In this document: positions 29,853 through 38,355 of the stretch, piece by piece
Position numbering within the stretch: position 1 is the stretch's first letter
How the letters are laid out: each line of letters begins with the position of its first letter
From: Candidatus Gastranaerophilales bacterium
GTDB taxonomy: Bacteria; Cyanobacteriota; Vampirovibrionia; Gastranaerophilales; Gastranaerophilaceae
Length of the DNA stretch: 64,000 nucleotides
Direction: 5' to 3'
Assembly: GCA_944323595.1 (NCBI GenBank)
Contig: CALUTF010000004.1
Coordinates: 1 to 64,000, forward strand
Notes under the pieces: generated by a model
The model's database searches: none
What the model was told of the DNA's origin: nothing
What the model saw: the letters and a program-made list of their open reading frames with translations, nothing else
Translations under genes and position numbers: made by a program

Positions 29853-30245
29853 ATGAGAAAAAATATCATTACAGTTTTACTTATCTTAATCATTCCGATG
29901 TTTGCATACTGGCTTCTGAATACTAATGATGCCTCAACATCAAGTACAGTTGCAGAGGCAAGCAACAAACCTCAGATTATTAAATTTACATCTGAAATGT
30001 GCATGGATTGCCAGACCATGAACCAGATTATGAAAGAAATTTATCCTGCATACAAAGATAAGATTACCCTGATAGAAATTCCTGTTCAGGATAAGACATC
30101 CTTTAATCAGGAACAGATAAAAAAATATAAAGTAACTCTTGTACCTACAATTATACTGATTGATTCTAACGGCAAACAGGTTAAAAGAATTGAGGGTGCT
30201 ATAGAAAAAGACGTTATGGACTCATATCTGCAAGGACTTAATTAA
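29853..30245 (+). CDS. Membrane-anchored thioredoxin-fold protein
   Basis: The 130-residue protein has an N-terminal membrane anchor (about residues 5-22) and an extracytoplasmic thioredoxin domain. The active site is CMDC at residues 50-53 and the cis-Pro region is KVTLVPTIIL. It would carry electrons across the membrane or reduce periplasmic disulfides. It overlaps the next gene, ccdA-like, by one base (taatg), so the two are surely co-translated, with CcdA supplying reducing power from cytoplasmic thioredoxin. A tataat at 29830-29835 and an aaggag ribosome site precede it. Confidence 0.9.
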   Translation: MRKNIITVLLILIIPMFAYWLLNTNDASTSSTVAEASNKPQIIKFTSEMCMDCQTMNQIMKEIYPAYKDKITLIEIPVQDKTSFNQEQIKKYKVTLVPTIILIDSNGKQVKRIEGAIEKDVMDSYLQGLN

Positions 30246-30955
30246 TGCAAAACTACGTTGAATTATTCACATCACAGGGCAATATTATATTATTATTCTG
30301 GTTGTCATTTTTAGGGGGGCTTATAGCTTCGGTGTCACCGTGTTCTCTGGCTATGCTCCCGATGATAATCGGGTATATAGGCGGATATTCAAAAGAAAAA
30401 CCTTCCAGAACATTACTACAGATGATATTTTTTGTTCTTGGAACTGCAATAGTTTTTACGATAATTGGCATAATTTGTGCATTGACTGGTAAAGTTTTTG
30501 TGTCTTTTGCCGGCGGTTATTTTGGATTAATTATTGCCGCTATAGTAATGATTATGGGCTTGAAACTTGTAGGCTTTTTGGATTTTGAACTTCCTGTTAT
30601 AATAAAAGAAATTCCGCAAAATAAAGCTCAAAGTATTTATTTATATCCAATACTTCTGGGTGCTGTTTTTGCATTAGCGGGCACCCCGTGTTCAACCCCT
30701 ATTCTTGCGGCAATAATGGCATTTGCTTCATTATCTGCAAGCCTTGCACAGGCCGTAATAATGCTTTTTCTATTTGCAATAGGGCAGGGATTGATTTTGA
30801 TACTTGCAGGATTTTTAACCTCCCGTTTGAAAAACTGGAAAGGGTTTTACAAGTTTTCAGATATGCTTTTAAAAATAAGCGGTGTGCTTTTAATTTTAGC
30901 TTCACTATATATTTACTATAAAATTTTTGCTCCGTTTGTGATGAAGTTGTTATAG
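30245..30955 (+). CDS. ccdA: CcdA/DsbD-type transmembrane thiol transporter
   Basis: This 236-residue polytopic protein has about six membrane helices. The two cysteines that carry electrons lie in the family motifs SPCSLAMLP (first helix) and GTPCSTPIL (fourth helix). CcdA moves reducing equivalents from cytoplasmic thioredoxin to extracytoplasmic thioredoxin-like proteins. Its partner is almost certainly the membrane thioredoxin encoded immediately upstream. The thioredoxin reductase at 49018 could feed the chain. No cytochrome c maturation genes are in the window, so the role may be general thiol repair. Confidence 0.9.
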   Translation: MQNYVELFTSQGNIILLFWLSFLGGLIASVSPCSLAMLPMIIGYIGGYSKEKPSRTLLQMIFFVLGTAIVFTIIGIICALTGKVFVSFAGGYFGLIIAAIVMIMGLKLVGFLDFELPVIIKEIPQNKAQSIYLYPILLGAVFALAGTPCSTPILAAIMAFASLSASLAQAVIMLFLFAIGQGLILILAGFLTSRLKNWKGFYKFSDMLLKISGVLLILASLYIYYKIFAPFVMKLL

Positions 30956-30958
30956 TGT

Positions 30959-31048
30959 AAAAAAGAAATAAGGAAAATTATTTTCGGAACACGCGTCTCG
31001 CTGCCGCTCGCGTTATCGCCATCAAATAACATTCCTTATTTCTTTTTT
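30959..31048. repeat. 16-bp inverted repeat enclosing a GC-rich core
   Basis: Arms aaaaaagaaataagga (30959-30974) and its exact complement (31033-31048) enclose 58 bases with a markedly GC-rich centre (acgcgtctcgctgccgctcg). It sits between convergent genes and could terminate both. The large GC-rich core is more than a terminator needs and resembles the folded insert at 12610-12722. Confidence 0.7.
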
Positions 31049-31071
31049 AGTGTATTTTTTTTTGACTTTAA

Positions 31072-31563
31072 TTATTCTACACAGGTAATTGTAAATTTTT
31101 TGTTATTTGCAGTATTGATATAAGTTTTAGATAACGTACCGTTTATATTTAAAAATACAGTCGCTTTTGTTTCTGCTACGCTTGGCGTAAATGTAACATC
31201 CCTGTGGTTTGTAACCTGTCCGTATCTGTTATAATCTTCATGTATGGTTCTTACTTTATAGGCGCCTTGATTACGGGATGCAGGTCCGAATCCTGCCTGT
31301 TCTCTGGCAATTGTGCCTGTACTTATTACATTACCCTTGTTATCAACTGTTGTATGATACTGGTAATTTTTCCCGTCTTTAAAAATGTTTTTTTGACGAA
31401 CAAGTTTTCCGGATTTCTCCTCAATAAGAGTATATTGTTTACCTCCTTTAAAATTTTTTTCAAAACAGATTAAACCGCTTTTAGATGTACGACCTATTTG
31501 TTTGCCGTAACCTTTCATAATGGCAGTGCCAATTTTGCGTAATGAACCTAATAAGTTCCCCAT
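31072..31563 (-). CDS. Hypothetical protein
   Basis: No family recognised. The 163-residue basic protein has a short amphipathic N-terminus (MGNLLGSLRKIGTAIMKGYG) and a soluble, beta-rich body with Tyr- and Asn-containing turns such as EDYNRYGQVTNHRDVTF. It lacks a signal peptide and contains two cysteines. The ATG is followed upstream by an ataggagaaaattttatg-type ribosome region. It is bounded by the hairpin at 30959-31048 on one side and the DUF559 element on the other. Confidence 0.65.
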   Translation of the reverse strand: MGNLLGSLRKIGTAIMKGYGKQIGRTSKSGLICFEKNFKGGKQYTLIEEKSGKLVRQKNIFKDGKNYQYHTTVDNKGNVISTGTIAREQAGFGPASRNQGAYKVRTIHEDYNRYGQVTNHRDVTFTPSVAETKATVFLNINGTLSKTYINTANNKKFTITCVE

Positions 31564-31705
31564 AAAATTTTCTCCTATAACTTTTTACAGATGATTAATA
31601 TCCCTATAATTTTTATAAAACATTTGTAATCCATTTATTGCTATTTTATATAACAATGTAAACTAATCTTAATTTCAATCCTGATTTTAATAAAATAATT
31701 TTGCG

Positions 31706-31741
31706 ACCTCACCCCACCCCTCTCCTTATAAAGGAGAGGGA
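31706..31741 (-). repeat. Left inverted repeat of the DUF559 unit
   Basis: Begins acctcaccccacccctctcc, continues ttataa, and closes with ggagaggga. It is itself a palindrome plus tail and is the reverse complement of the right copy at three mismatches. Confidence 0.85.
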
Positions 31742-31748
31742 GAATCTA

Positions 31749-32094
31749 TTACTTGTTATTTAATAATTCTAAAAGTTTTAAATAAACGCCATCAATATTA
31801 TTATCAATTTCGTTATTCCAGAATCTGATAACTTTGTAGCCTTGTGATATTAGATATTCAGTCCTGATGTTATCATAAGGATATATTTTCAGGGCTGTTA
31901 TGCTGTCCGCCATCTAACTCTATTACAATATGCTCTCTTCTGCTGGCAAAATCAACTATATAAGGACCAATTGGATATTGTCTGACAAATTTTATTCCGT
32001 TTAATTGACGATTTTTTAATAAATCCCATAGTTTATATTCCTGCGGGGTCATATTTTTTCTTAAAACTCTTGCTGTAATATATTTTTTATCCAT
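31749..32094 (-). pseudogene. DUF559 (Vsr-like endonuclease fold) protein, frameshifted
   Basis: The first part, from the ATG at 32094, reads MDKKYITARVLRKNMTPQEY through GIKFVRQYPIGPYIVDF and IELDGGQH, a typical DUF559 domain related to very-short-patch repair endonucleases. The frame stops at about 31873 after ENISL. In the next frame the rest of the domain continues without a gap: YDNIRTEYLISQGYKVIRFW and a final LLELLNNK before the stop at 31749. A single-base shift therefore breaks an otherwise complete gene of about 115 codons. It is either a recent pseudogene or a sequence error. Confidence 0.85.
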
Positions 32095-32125
32095 AAATTG
32101 ATTATAACATATTTGTAAATAATGC

Positions 32126-32161
32126 ACCCTCTCCTTTATAAGGAGAGGGTTAGGGTGAGGT
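32126..32161 (+). repeat. Right inverted repeat of the DUF559 unit
   Basis: Begins accctctcctttataaggag and ends gggtgaggt. It lies 32 bases upstream of the ribH promoter. Confidence 0.85.
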
Positions 32162-32192
32162 TTTTGAGTTTTTATATATCTTTACTAATGAC

Positions 32193-32221
32193 TTGTAAAA
32201 AAGCCTTGAATATCGTATAAT
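32193..32221 (+). promoter_or_regulatory. Promoter of ribH
   Basis: ttgtaa (32193-32198) and tataat (32216-32221) with a 17-base spacer; predicted start near 32228, 18 bases before the ATG. The short leader leaves no room for an FMN riboswitch. Confidence 0.7.
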
Positions 32222-32245
32222 TTATATACAAAAAGGAGCAGAAAG

Positions 32246-32710
32246 ATGAAAATTTACGAAGGACAACTTACAACACAGCAAAATGAAAAATTTTGTATTA
32301 TTATTTCCAGATTTAATGATTTTATCGGAGAAAAACTGTTGTCCGGAGCTATAGATACACTGAAACGCCACGGTGTTTCTGATGAAAATATTGAAGTGGC
32401 AAAAGTCCCCGGAGCTTTTGAAATTCCTCTTGCTGCACAAAAATTTGCTAAAACAAATAAATACAGTGCCATAATTACACTTGGTGCCGTAATTAAAGGT
32501 TCAACACCTCATTTTGACTATGTTAGTGCGGAAGTTTCAAAGGGTGTTGCTAATGTAAGTCTTCAAACAGGTGTTCCTGTAATATTTGGAGTCTTAACTA
32601 CAGACAATATAGAACAAGCTATTGAAAGAGCCGGTACAAAAGCAGGCAACAAAGGTGCTGATGCTGCTAAAACCGCAATTGAAATGGTTAACCTGTTCAA
32701 AACTATATAG
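32246..32710 (+). CDS. ribH: 6,7-dimethyl-8-ribityllumazine synthase
   Basis: RibH condenses 5-amino-6-ribitylaminouracil with dihydroxybutanone phosphate in riboflavin synthesis. The 154-residue length is standard. Conserved sites include the ISRFNDFI start of strand one, the [11 protein letters not shown] phosphate/substrate segment, [14 protein letters not shown] with the catalytic His, and the C-terminal [14 protein letters not shown]. An aaaggagcag ribosome site precedes the ATG. It stands apart from the other rib genes, none of which are in the window. murQ follows after 33 bp and may be co-transcribed. Confidence 0.97.
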   Translation: MKIYEGQLTTQQNEKFCIIISRFNDFIGEKLLSGAIDTLKRHGVSDENIEVAKVPGAFEIPLAAQKFAKTNKYSAIITLGAVIKGSTPHFDYVSAEVSKGVANVSLQTGVPVIFGVLTTDNIEQAIERAGTKAGNKGADAAKTAIEMVNLFKTI

Positions 32711-32743
32711 TGTTTATATTTTATCAGTTTAGGGGGTCTGCGT

Positions 32744-33634
32744 ATGAGTGAAGTGATGACGGAATACCGTAATGAAAACACAAAGGACATTGATATTCTG
32801 CCAACCATCGAAATGGTCAAAAAGATGAACGAGGAAGACAAAATAGTTGCGCTTGCGGTTGAAGATGAATGCGAGCACATTGCTCAGGCTATTGATATTA
32901 TAGCAAAACAGTTTTTAAAGGGCGGTAAATTATACTATTTTGGTGCGGGGACTTCCGGACGTCTCGGAATCCTTGACGCATCAGAATGCCCGCCGACATT
33001 CAGCGTAAGCCCTGATATGGTACAGGGAATTATGGCAGGCGGCGATAAAGCTTTCAGGATTGCGGTAGAGGGAGCAGAGGATGATTTTGAAGCCGGCAAA
33101 AAAGATGCGGAAGTTTTGACGGATAAAGATGTTGCGGTAGCAATTTCTGCCAGCGGTAATCCTAAATATCTTCTTGGTGTTTTGCAGCAGGCTGATAGTG
33201 TTAATGCTAAAACAATTGCGCTGACATGCAATTCAAAAGCTCTTATTGCTGAAGATGCGGGGCTTACTATCTGTGTTGAAGTAGGTCCTGAAGTTATTGC
33301 TGGGTCAAGCCGTTTAAAGGCAGGCTCTGCTCAGAAAATGGTTTTGAATATGCTGACAACAGGAGCTATGATTAAAATCGGTAAAACCTATCAAAATTTT
33401 ATGATAGATTTGAAAGCTTCAAACGAAAAATTAAAAGACAGAGCAATAAGAATTGTTGCGCAAATAGCAGGGGTAACTCACAGTGATGCTCTGGCGGCTC
33501 TTCTTGATTGCAATTGGGAAATTAAAACTGCAATTGTAATGATTTTGAGAAAAGTTTCACCGGATGAAGCAAGGCTTGAACTTAAAAAACACTGCGGTGT
33601 CTTAAGAAAACTTCTGACTAAAGAACTTGTGTAG
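32744..33634 (+). CDS. murQ: N-acetylmuramic acid 6-phosphate etherase
   Basis: MurQ cleaves the lactyl ether of MurNAc-6-phosphate to give GlcNAc-6-phosphate during peptidoglycan recycling. The 296-residue protein has the SIS-domain signature FGAGTSGRLGILDASECPPT, with a catalytic Glu at residue 81 and a second at about 112 in VEGAEDD. The conserved ISASGNPKYLLG and EVIAGSSRLKAGSAQK segments follow. A tttagggggt ribosome site lies upstream. Recycling kinase or MurP genes are not adjacent. It implies a peptidoglycan wall turned over by the host cell or taken from gut neighbours. Confidence 0.97.
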   Translation: MSEVMTEYRNENTKDIDILPTIEMVKKMNEEDKIVALAVEDECEHIAQAIDIIAKQFLKGGKLYYFGAGTSGRLGILDASECPPTFSVSPDMVQGIMAGGDKAFRIAVEGAEDDFEAGKKDAEVLTDKDVAVAISASGNPKYLLGVLQQADSVNAKTIALTCNSKALIAEDAGLTICVEVGPEVIAGSSRLKAGSAQKMVLNMLTTGAMIKIGKTYQNFMIDLKASNEKLKDRAIRIVAQIAGVTHSDALAALLDCNWEIKTAIVMILRKVSPDEARLELKKHCGVLRKLLTKELV

Positions 33635-33686
33635 ACAAACTGTCAGCATTATTGTAAAATATTTATATATAAGGGAAAGAGTAAAT

Positions 33687-34688
33687 ATGAAATTAACAGT
33701 AATAGGCGCAGGATGCTGGGGATTAACACTTGCCTGGCTTTTGACAGATAATTTTGAACAGGTGACGGTTTGGGGGCGTGCACAGGACTTATCAGAGGAT
33801 TTGTTAAAAAACAAACATACCTCAAAACCTCTTGAAGTTCAACTTGCAGACAAAGTAGAGGTTACTTCTGATCTTACATCTGCTATCAAAGATGCTGATA
33901 TTATTTTGAATGTAGTTGCAACGTCAGGTACACGCGATGTTTGTGAAAATCTGAAAAAATCCGGTATAAAGCCTGAGCAAATTTTTGTTAATGCTTCAAA
34001 AGGCATTGAACTTCCGTCTTTGATGAGAATGTCTGAGGTTATAAAAGAAGTTCTTCCTGAACAAAAACTTGCTATTTTATCAGGTCCTACTCTTGCAAAG
34101 GAAGTTTTGCAGGGCAAACCTACAGCGGCATCAGTTGCATCTGATGATATGAAGATTGCTGAATTTGTTCAAAAACATTGTAATGTACCTGGACGTTTCA
34201 GACTCTATACAAATTCGGATGTTATAGGTGTTGAACTCGGCGGCAGTTTAAAAAACGTAATCGCTATTGCATCTGGTTTTGCTCACGCGATGAATTTAGG
34301 TGATAACTGTACGGGCACTCTTCTGACTCGCGGGATGGCTGAAATTGTTCGTGTAAGTATTAATCTTGGCGCAAATCCATCTACATTATACGGGCTTTCA
34401 GGCATGGGTGATTTAATAGCTACCTGCTCAAGTCCGATGTCAAGAAATTACACAGTTGGTTCTATGCTCGGACAAGGCAAAAAAATTGATGATATTTTAA
34501 AAGAATTGGGTTCTGTTGCAGAGGGAGTAAAAACATCTAAAGCAATATGCGAACTTGCAAAAAAACTTGATATAGATGTGCCGGTTTCTAATGCAATTTA
34601 CGAAGCGGTTTATACGGATATTACTCCAAAAGAACTTCTGGATAAATTAATGAACCGTAAGTTGAAAGAAGAAGAAAGATACGTGTAA
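33687..34688 (+). CDS. gpsA: Glycerol-3-phosphate dehydrogenase [NAD(P)+]
   Basis: GpsA reduces dihydroxyacetone phosphate to sn-glycerol-3-phosphate for phospholipids. The 333-residue protein starts with the Rossmann motif GAGCWGLTLAWLL, a variant of the usual GAGSWGTALA. It contains NASKGIEL, the SGPTLAKEV segment, the catalytic Lys in GGSLKNVIAIASG and SRNYTVGSMLGQG. I start at the ATG at 33687, since an upstream in-frame ATG adds 20 residues without family match. The stop overlaps the start of the next gene (taatg), indicating coupling. Confidence 0.96.
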   Translation: MKLTVIGAGCWGLTLAWLLTDNFEQVTVWGRAQDLSEDLLKNKHTSKPLEVQLADKVEVTSDLTSAIKDADIILNVVATSGTRDVCENLKKSGIKPEQIFVNASKGIELPSLMRMSEVIKEVLPEQKLAILSGPTLAKEVLQGKPTAASVASDDMKIAEFVQKHCNVPGRFRLYTNSDVIGVELGGSLKNVIAIASGFAHAMNLGDNCTGTLLTRGMAEIVRVSINLGANPSTLYGLSGMGDLIATCSSPMSRNYTVGSMLGQGKKIDDILKELGSVAEGVKTSKAICELAKKLDIDVPVSNAIYEAVYTDITPKELLDKLMNRKLKEEERYV

Positions 34689-35623
34689 TGACCGAAAAAA
34701 AATATGCTGTTAGATATTTGAAAAATACTTATTACCCTGTGATAATTCCTGATAATGTTTCGGTCGAAGACGGGCAGATGATTCTTGTGCGTACAGAAAA
34801 GGGCGAAGAAGCCTTAAAAGTCTTTACTGTAAATTCTCAGATTGCAGCTATCTGGGATAACAGTGATTTAAAACCGGAGCCTTTTCCGTTTATTCGTGTT
34901 ATGTCCCAGCGTGACTTACAAATTCTGGATGATATTAAAAAAGAAGAAGTTGAATCATTTTTCAAATGTCAGGCGCTTGTGAAACAGCACAAGTTAACTA
35001 TGAATCTTGTTCAATGCCGTATTACATTTGATAAAAGAAAAATAACTTTTTATTATACGGCTCCGGAAAGAGTAGACTTTCGAGCTTTGTTGAAAGATTT
35101 GACCCAGGTGTTTACACGGGTAAGAATTGATTTGCGGCATATCGGAGTCCGAGACGAAACCTCAATTCTTGAGGGCACAGGTGTTTGCGGCAGACCGTTC
35201 TGTTGTTCAAGTTTTTTGAGAAAATTTGCTACAATCAATGTAAAATTAGCTAAAGATCAGGGGATGCCGATTGCACCCGGAAAAATTTCCGGTACCTGCG
35301 GACGTCTTTTGTGCTGCTTAACTTATGAATATTCAAACTATATAGATGCGGCAAAAGGCATGCCGCCTGTAGGTTCTTCTGTGATGACGCCTGACGGACT
35401 GGGGAAAGTTTATTATCTTCAATTCCTGAGCGGCAAAGTTGCCGTTAAAATGGAAGACGGCAAGGTCAGAGAATTCCCTAAAGGTGATATTGAAATGGTT
35501 GATGCTGATGTCAATGTTGAAATTGATATTCCGGATATTAACAATGCCTACGCTGAAGATGGCGAACACATTGATATAAAACAACTTGAAGATGACAAAA
35601 ACAGTTCAACAGGTAACATTTAA
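34688..35623 (+). CDS. PSP1-domain protein, RicT/YaaT-like
   Basis: The 311-residue protein belongs to the PSP1 family. Two cysteine clusters mark it: GVCGRPFCCSSF near residues 167-178 and GTCGRLLCCLTYE near 202-214. In Bacillus RicT the equivalent cysteines help the RicA/F/T complex carry iron-sulfur clusters and promote RNA maturation. The acidic C-terminal tail (about 275-311) is probably disordered. It is translationally coupled to gpsA by a one-base overlap. The function in this lineage is inferred from the family only. Confidence 0.88.
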   Translation: MTEKKYAVRYLKNTYYPVIIPDNVSVEDGQMILVRTEKGEEALKVFTVNSQIAAIWDNSDLKPEPFPFIRVMSQRDLQILDDIKKEEVESFFKCQALVKQHKLTMNLVQCRITFDKRKITFYYTAPERVDFRALLKDLTQVFTRVRIDLRHIGVRDETSILEGTGVCGRPFCCSSFLRKFATINVKLAKDQGMPIAPGKISGTCGRLLCCLTYEYSNYIDAAKGMPPVGSSVMTPDGLGKVYYLQFLSGKVAVKMEDGKVREFPKGDIEMVDADVNVEIDIPDINNAYAEDGEHIDIKQLEDDKNSSTGNI

Positions 35624-35818
35624 TTTTTTGATATCAGGAAATTTTTCCCTCGTCACGGGATTATTGTTACTGTATAAAAAAAGTTCAAGCAATTTTCAAA
35701 TTGTTTAAAATTTTTCTTATTTTTTATTCTGGTTATTTTGTTCGGGTAAAATTTTTGTACAAACTGTCAGACAAGTTGTATAAGACTTTCTTTGCATTAG
35801 AAACCCTATTTATAATTT

Positions 35819-36781
35819 TTACTTGTTATAGAGGTGGCATCTGACTGAATGAGTATCTGAAAGTTGAGTGCTCTCCGACGGAACAGTTTTACAGATATCC
35901 ATACAGTACTGACATCTTGTGTGGAACTTGCAGCCTGTTGGAAGATTCGCTGGCGATGGCAGATCACCTTGCAGGATAATTTCTTCTTTTTTACCGGTAA
36001 GCTGCGGCACGGAACTCAAGAGCGCTTTTGTGTAAGGATGCTTCGGCGCTGAAAACAGTTCTTCTGTTGTGCCGATTTCAACAATTTCTCCAAGGTACAT
36101 AATTGCAACCCTGTCGGCTAAGTATTTAATCACGCTCATATCATGCGTAATCAAAAGGAATGTCAGGTTAAATGTTTCTTTTAAATCTTTTAAAAGATTT
36201 ATAATCTGTGCCTGAATACTTACATCAAGCGCGCTGACAGGTTCGTCTGCAAGAATAAACTCAGGGTTTAAAACAAGTGCACGCGCAATTGCGATTCTCT
36301 GACGCTGTCCGCCAGAAAATTCATGCGGAAATCTGTTAAGTGCTTCTGCAGTTAATCCTGTCTTTTCAGCTTTCTCTAAGACAATCCCGTCGATTATATC
36401 GTTTTTGTAATCCGTATTTATTTTCAGAGGTTCCCGCAGTGTATCAATAATTTTCATTTTAGGGTTGAGGCTTGAATACGGGTTCTGAAAAATCATCTGG
36501 GCTTTAGTGCGGAAGTTTTTCAGTTCCTTTTTATCCATAGTGAGAATATTTTTGCCCTCAAAATCAATTTCACCTGATTTTGCATCTTCAAGTTTTATTA
36601 TCGCTCTTGCAAGTGTTGATTTGCCGCAGCCTGATTCGCCCGCAATCGCAAGAATTTCTCCTCTCTTTATATCAAGCGACACTCCGTTTACAGCATGGAT
36701 GGTTTCTTTTTTGCCTAAAATTCCTTTGCTTGTATTGTACTCAACAACCAGATTTTTAATTTTTACCAGATTTTCAACCAT
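35819..36781 (-). CDS. Oligopeptide/dipeptide ABC transporter ATP-binding protein, OppF/DppF-like
   Basis: This 320-residue ATPase has Walker A GESGCGKST at residues 48-56, Q-loop FQNPYSSLNP, signature FSGGQRQR, Walker B FILADEPVSALD and the H-loop THD. The C-terminal extension with HTRCQYCMDICK is typical of the oligopeptide subfamily (OppD/OppF, DppD/DppF). The binding protein, permeases and the second ATPase are not beside it, so it must work with subunits encoded elsewhere or downstream partners have been lost. It is convergent with the ricT-like gene. Confidence 0.93.
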   Translation of the reverse strand: MVENLVKIKNLVVEYNTSKGILGKKETIHAVNGVSLDIKRGEILAIAGESGCGKSTLARAIIKLEDAKSGEIDFEGKNILTMDKKELKNFRTKAQMIFQNPYSSLNPKMKIIDTLREPLKINTDYKNDIIDGIVLEKAEKTGLTAEALNRFPHEFSGGQRQRIAIARALVLNPEFILADEPVSALDVSIQAQIINLLKDLKETFNLTFLLITHDMSVIKYLADRVAIMYLGEIVEIGTTEELFSAPKHPYTKALLSSVPQLTGKKEEIILQGDLPSPANLPTGCKFHTRCQYCMDICKTVPSESTQLSDTHSVRCHLYNK

Positions 36782-36932
36782 AGAATGATATTAACTTAAT
36801 TCTTAAATTAATGCAATCGGTCAGCTTGTTAAATAGATAATTCTCCCTAACTGCAGAATGTAACAAATTTTTCATATAATGTCAAAATTATTATTTTACG
36901 AGATTTAAAATAAAAAATACAAGGATGATATT

Positions 36933-37376
36933 ATGATGAATACCCGTTCAATTAACAAATCTGTTGAGCAAATTTAAACGTTTTTATATCGGAGAAATGA
37001 GTTCAGCAGAGCTAAGACAATATCAAAATCAGAAACAAATGAACATGTTAAATCGTATTTAAAGAATTTTTATACAGAGGCAATGGATGCTCCTGCACAT
37101 GCGGAGTATCTGCATCGGATACACCGTATGCGAAGCTTATTAGGCTGCGTAATGAAACCTTATAAAGAGCAGAATCCTTTTATGTTGAAATTAAAACTCG
37201 CTGCTGCCGAGTTTATTACAGATTATAGAAAGAAAAATTTAATAAAAAGAGATCCCGAGCTTACTGCCTTAAAAAAGTCATATGATGAAAAGGTCAATGA
37301 GCTTTATCCTAATAGCAGCAGTTTACGAAAGAAAATTATAAATAGAATAAAATTTCACGGATTTTCTAATCCTTAA
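36933..37376 (+). pseudogene. Disrupted small gene
   Basis: An ATG at 36933 with an aagga-like site upstream reads MMNTRSINKSVEQI and stops at 36975-36977. A shifted frame continues KFKRFYIGEMSSAELRQYQN to a stop near 37060. The original frame is then open again through MDAPAHAEYLHRIHRMRSLL to the end at 37376 (basic, helical, NSSSLRKKIINRIKFHGFSN). Two compensating frameshifts would rebuild one gene of about 145 codons. Alternatively only the last 97 residues, from 37083, are made. The family is unknown. Its end overlaps the convergent recR by four bases. Confidence 0.45.
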
Positions 37377-37969
37377 ATTTCACGGCGTCCTTCAAGCGCT
37401 TTTGCAATAGTTATTTCATCCGCATATTCCAGATCTGCTCCTACAGGCAAACCGAATGCAATTCTGGAAATTTTTATCCCGAAAGGTTTTATTAGTTTAG
37501 TAAGGTAAAGACTTGTTGCTTCTCCCTCGACTGACGGGCTCAGCGCAAGGATTACTTCCTGAACTTCTTCAGATGTAAGCCGCGTTAAAAGTTCCTTAAT
37601 TCTTATATCATCAGCCCCTATTCCGTCCATTGGCGAAATCAGACCTTGCAGAACATGATAAAGCCCCTTATATTCGTTTGTTTTTTCAATAGCAATCAAA
37701 TCTTTGGTTTCTGCTACAACGCATATTGTTGAGCGGTCGCGTTTTGTAGACTGGCAGATTTCACACGGGCTGGTTGACGACAAATTAAAGCAAACCTCGC
37801 AGGTGCGGGTGTTTGCTTTAGCGTCAATTATTGCCTGAGCAAATTTTTGAACTTCAGTCTCCGGCATTCTAAGTAAATAGAATGCCATTCTTTGTGCGGA
37901 TTTTGGTCCGACTGACGGAAATTTTTGAAAATGCTCGATTAATGTTGCAATTGATTTAGGATAAATCAT
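37373..37969 (-). CDS. recR: Recombination protein RecR
   Basis: RecR acts with RecF and RecO to load RecA at gaps during DNA repair. The 198-residue protein has the helix-hairpin-helix region GPKSAQRMAFYLL, a four-cysteine zinc site (Cys57, Cys60, Cys69, Cys72), and the Toprim domain from TICVVAETKDL on, with SPMDGIGADDI. It lies two bases after ebfC on the same strand, the classic ebfC-recR pairing. dnaX, often in front, is not here. Confidence 0.96.
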   Translation of the reverse strand: MIYPKSIATLIEHFQKFPSVGPKSAQRMAFYLLRMPETEVQKFAQAIIDAKANTRTCEVCFNLSSTSPCEICQSTKRDRSTICVVAETKDLIAIEKTNEYKGLYHVLQGLISPMDGIGADDIRIKELLTRLTSEEVQEVILALSPSVEGEATSLYLTKLIKPFGIKISRIAFGLPVGADLEYADEITIAKALEGRREI

Positions 37970-37971
37970 TA

Positions 37972-38304
37972 TTAGAATAATCCCGGAATGTTAATACCGC
38001 CTGTCGCAGCTTTCATTTTTTCTTCCATTTGAGCTGCAGCTTTGTCGCTAGCCTGTTGGATTGCAGCAGCGATAATATCTTCCATCATTTCTACTGTTTC
38101 AGAATCAACTGATGCAGGATTTTCAGGATTGATAGCTTCCGGAGAAAGTTTAATGGATTTGAATTTTCCAAGACCGTCACAGATAACTTTTACTGAACCG
38201 CCTGCAGATTCTCCTGAGATTTCCAGATTAGCAAGTTCTTCCTGTGTTTTTTTTAATTTTTTTTGTATGTTTTGTGCCTGCTGCATCATTTGCATGATAT
38301 TCAT
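37972..38304 (-). CDS. ebfC: YbaB/EbfC family nucleoid-associated protein
   Basis: A 110-residue DNA-binding protein of the YbaB/EbfC family, which forms dimers that clamp DNA and affects nucleoid structure and expression. It begins with a Met/Gln-rich helix (MNIMQMMQQAQNIQKKLKKT), then the beta-sheet core with GGSVKVICDGLGKFKSIKL, and a C-terminal helix. A perfect aaggagg ribosome site precedes the start. It forms an operon with recR. Confidence 0.94.
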   Translation of the reverse strand: MNIMQMMQQAQNIQKKLKKTQEELANLEISGESAGGSVKVICDGLGKFKSIKLSPEAINPENPASVDSETVEMMEDIIAAAIQQASDKAAAQMEEKMKAATGGINIPGLF

Positions 38305-38355
38305 TCTTAAATGTCCTCCTTAGTCTTTTTGCGTTTTTTATTATACAATAAAAAT

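Larger units (their letters stand above)
31706..32161 (-). mobile_element. DUF559 gene bracketed by 36-bp terminal inverted repeats
   Basis: Two 36-bp copies of the ccctctcc...ggagaggg palindrome plus gggtgaggt tail lie at 31706-31741 and 32126-32161 in opposite orientation, 33 of 36 bases identical. Between them is only the frameshifted DUF559 gene. The layout is that of a small transposon-like unit whose ends match the dispersed palindromes elsewhere in the window. That DUF559 mobilises these repeats is my inference, not an established fact. Confidence 0.55.

Noticed and set aside
32193-32246. FMN riboswitch before ribH
   Set aside because: The promoter lies only about 18 bases before the ATG by the predicted start, leaving no space for an aptamer.
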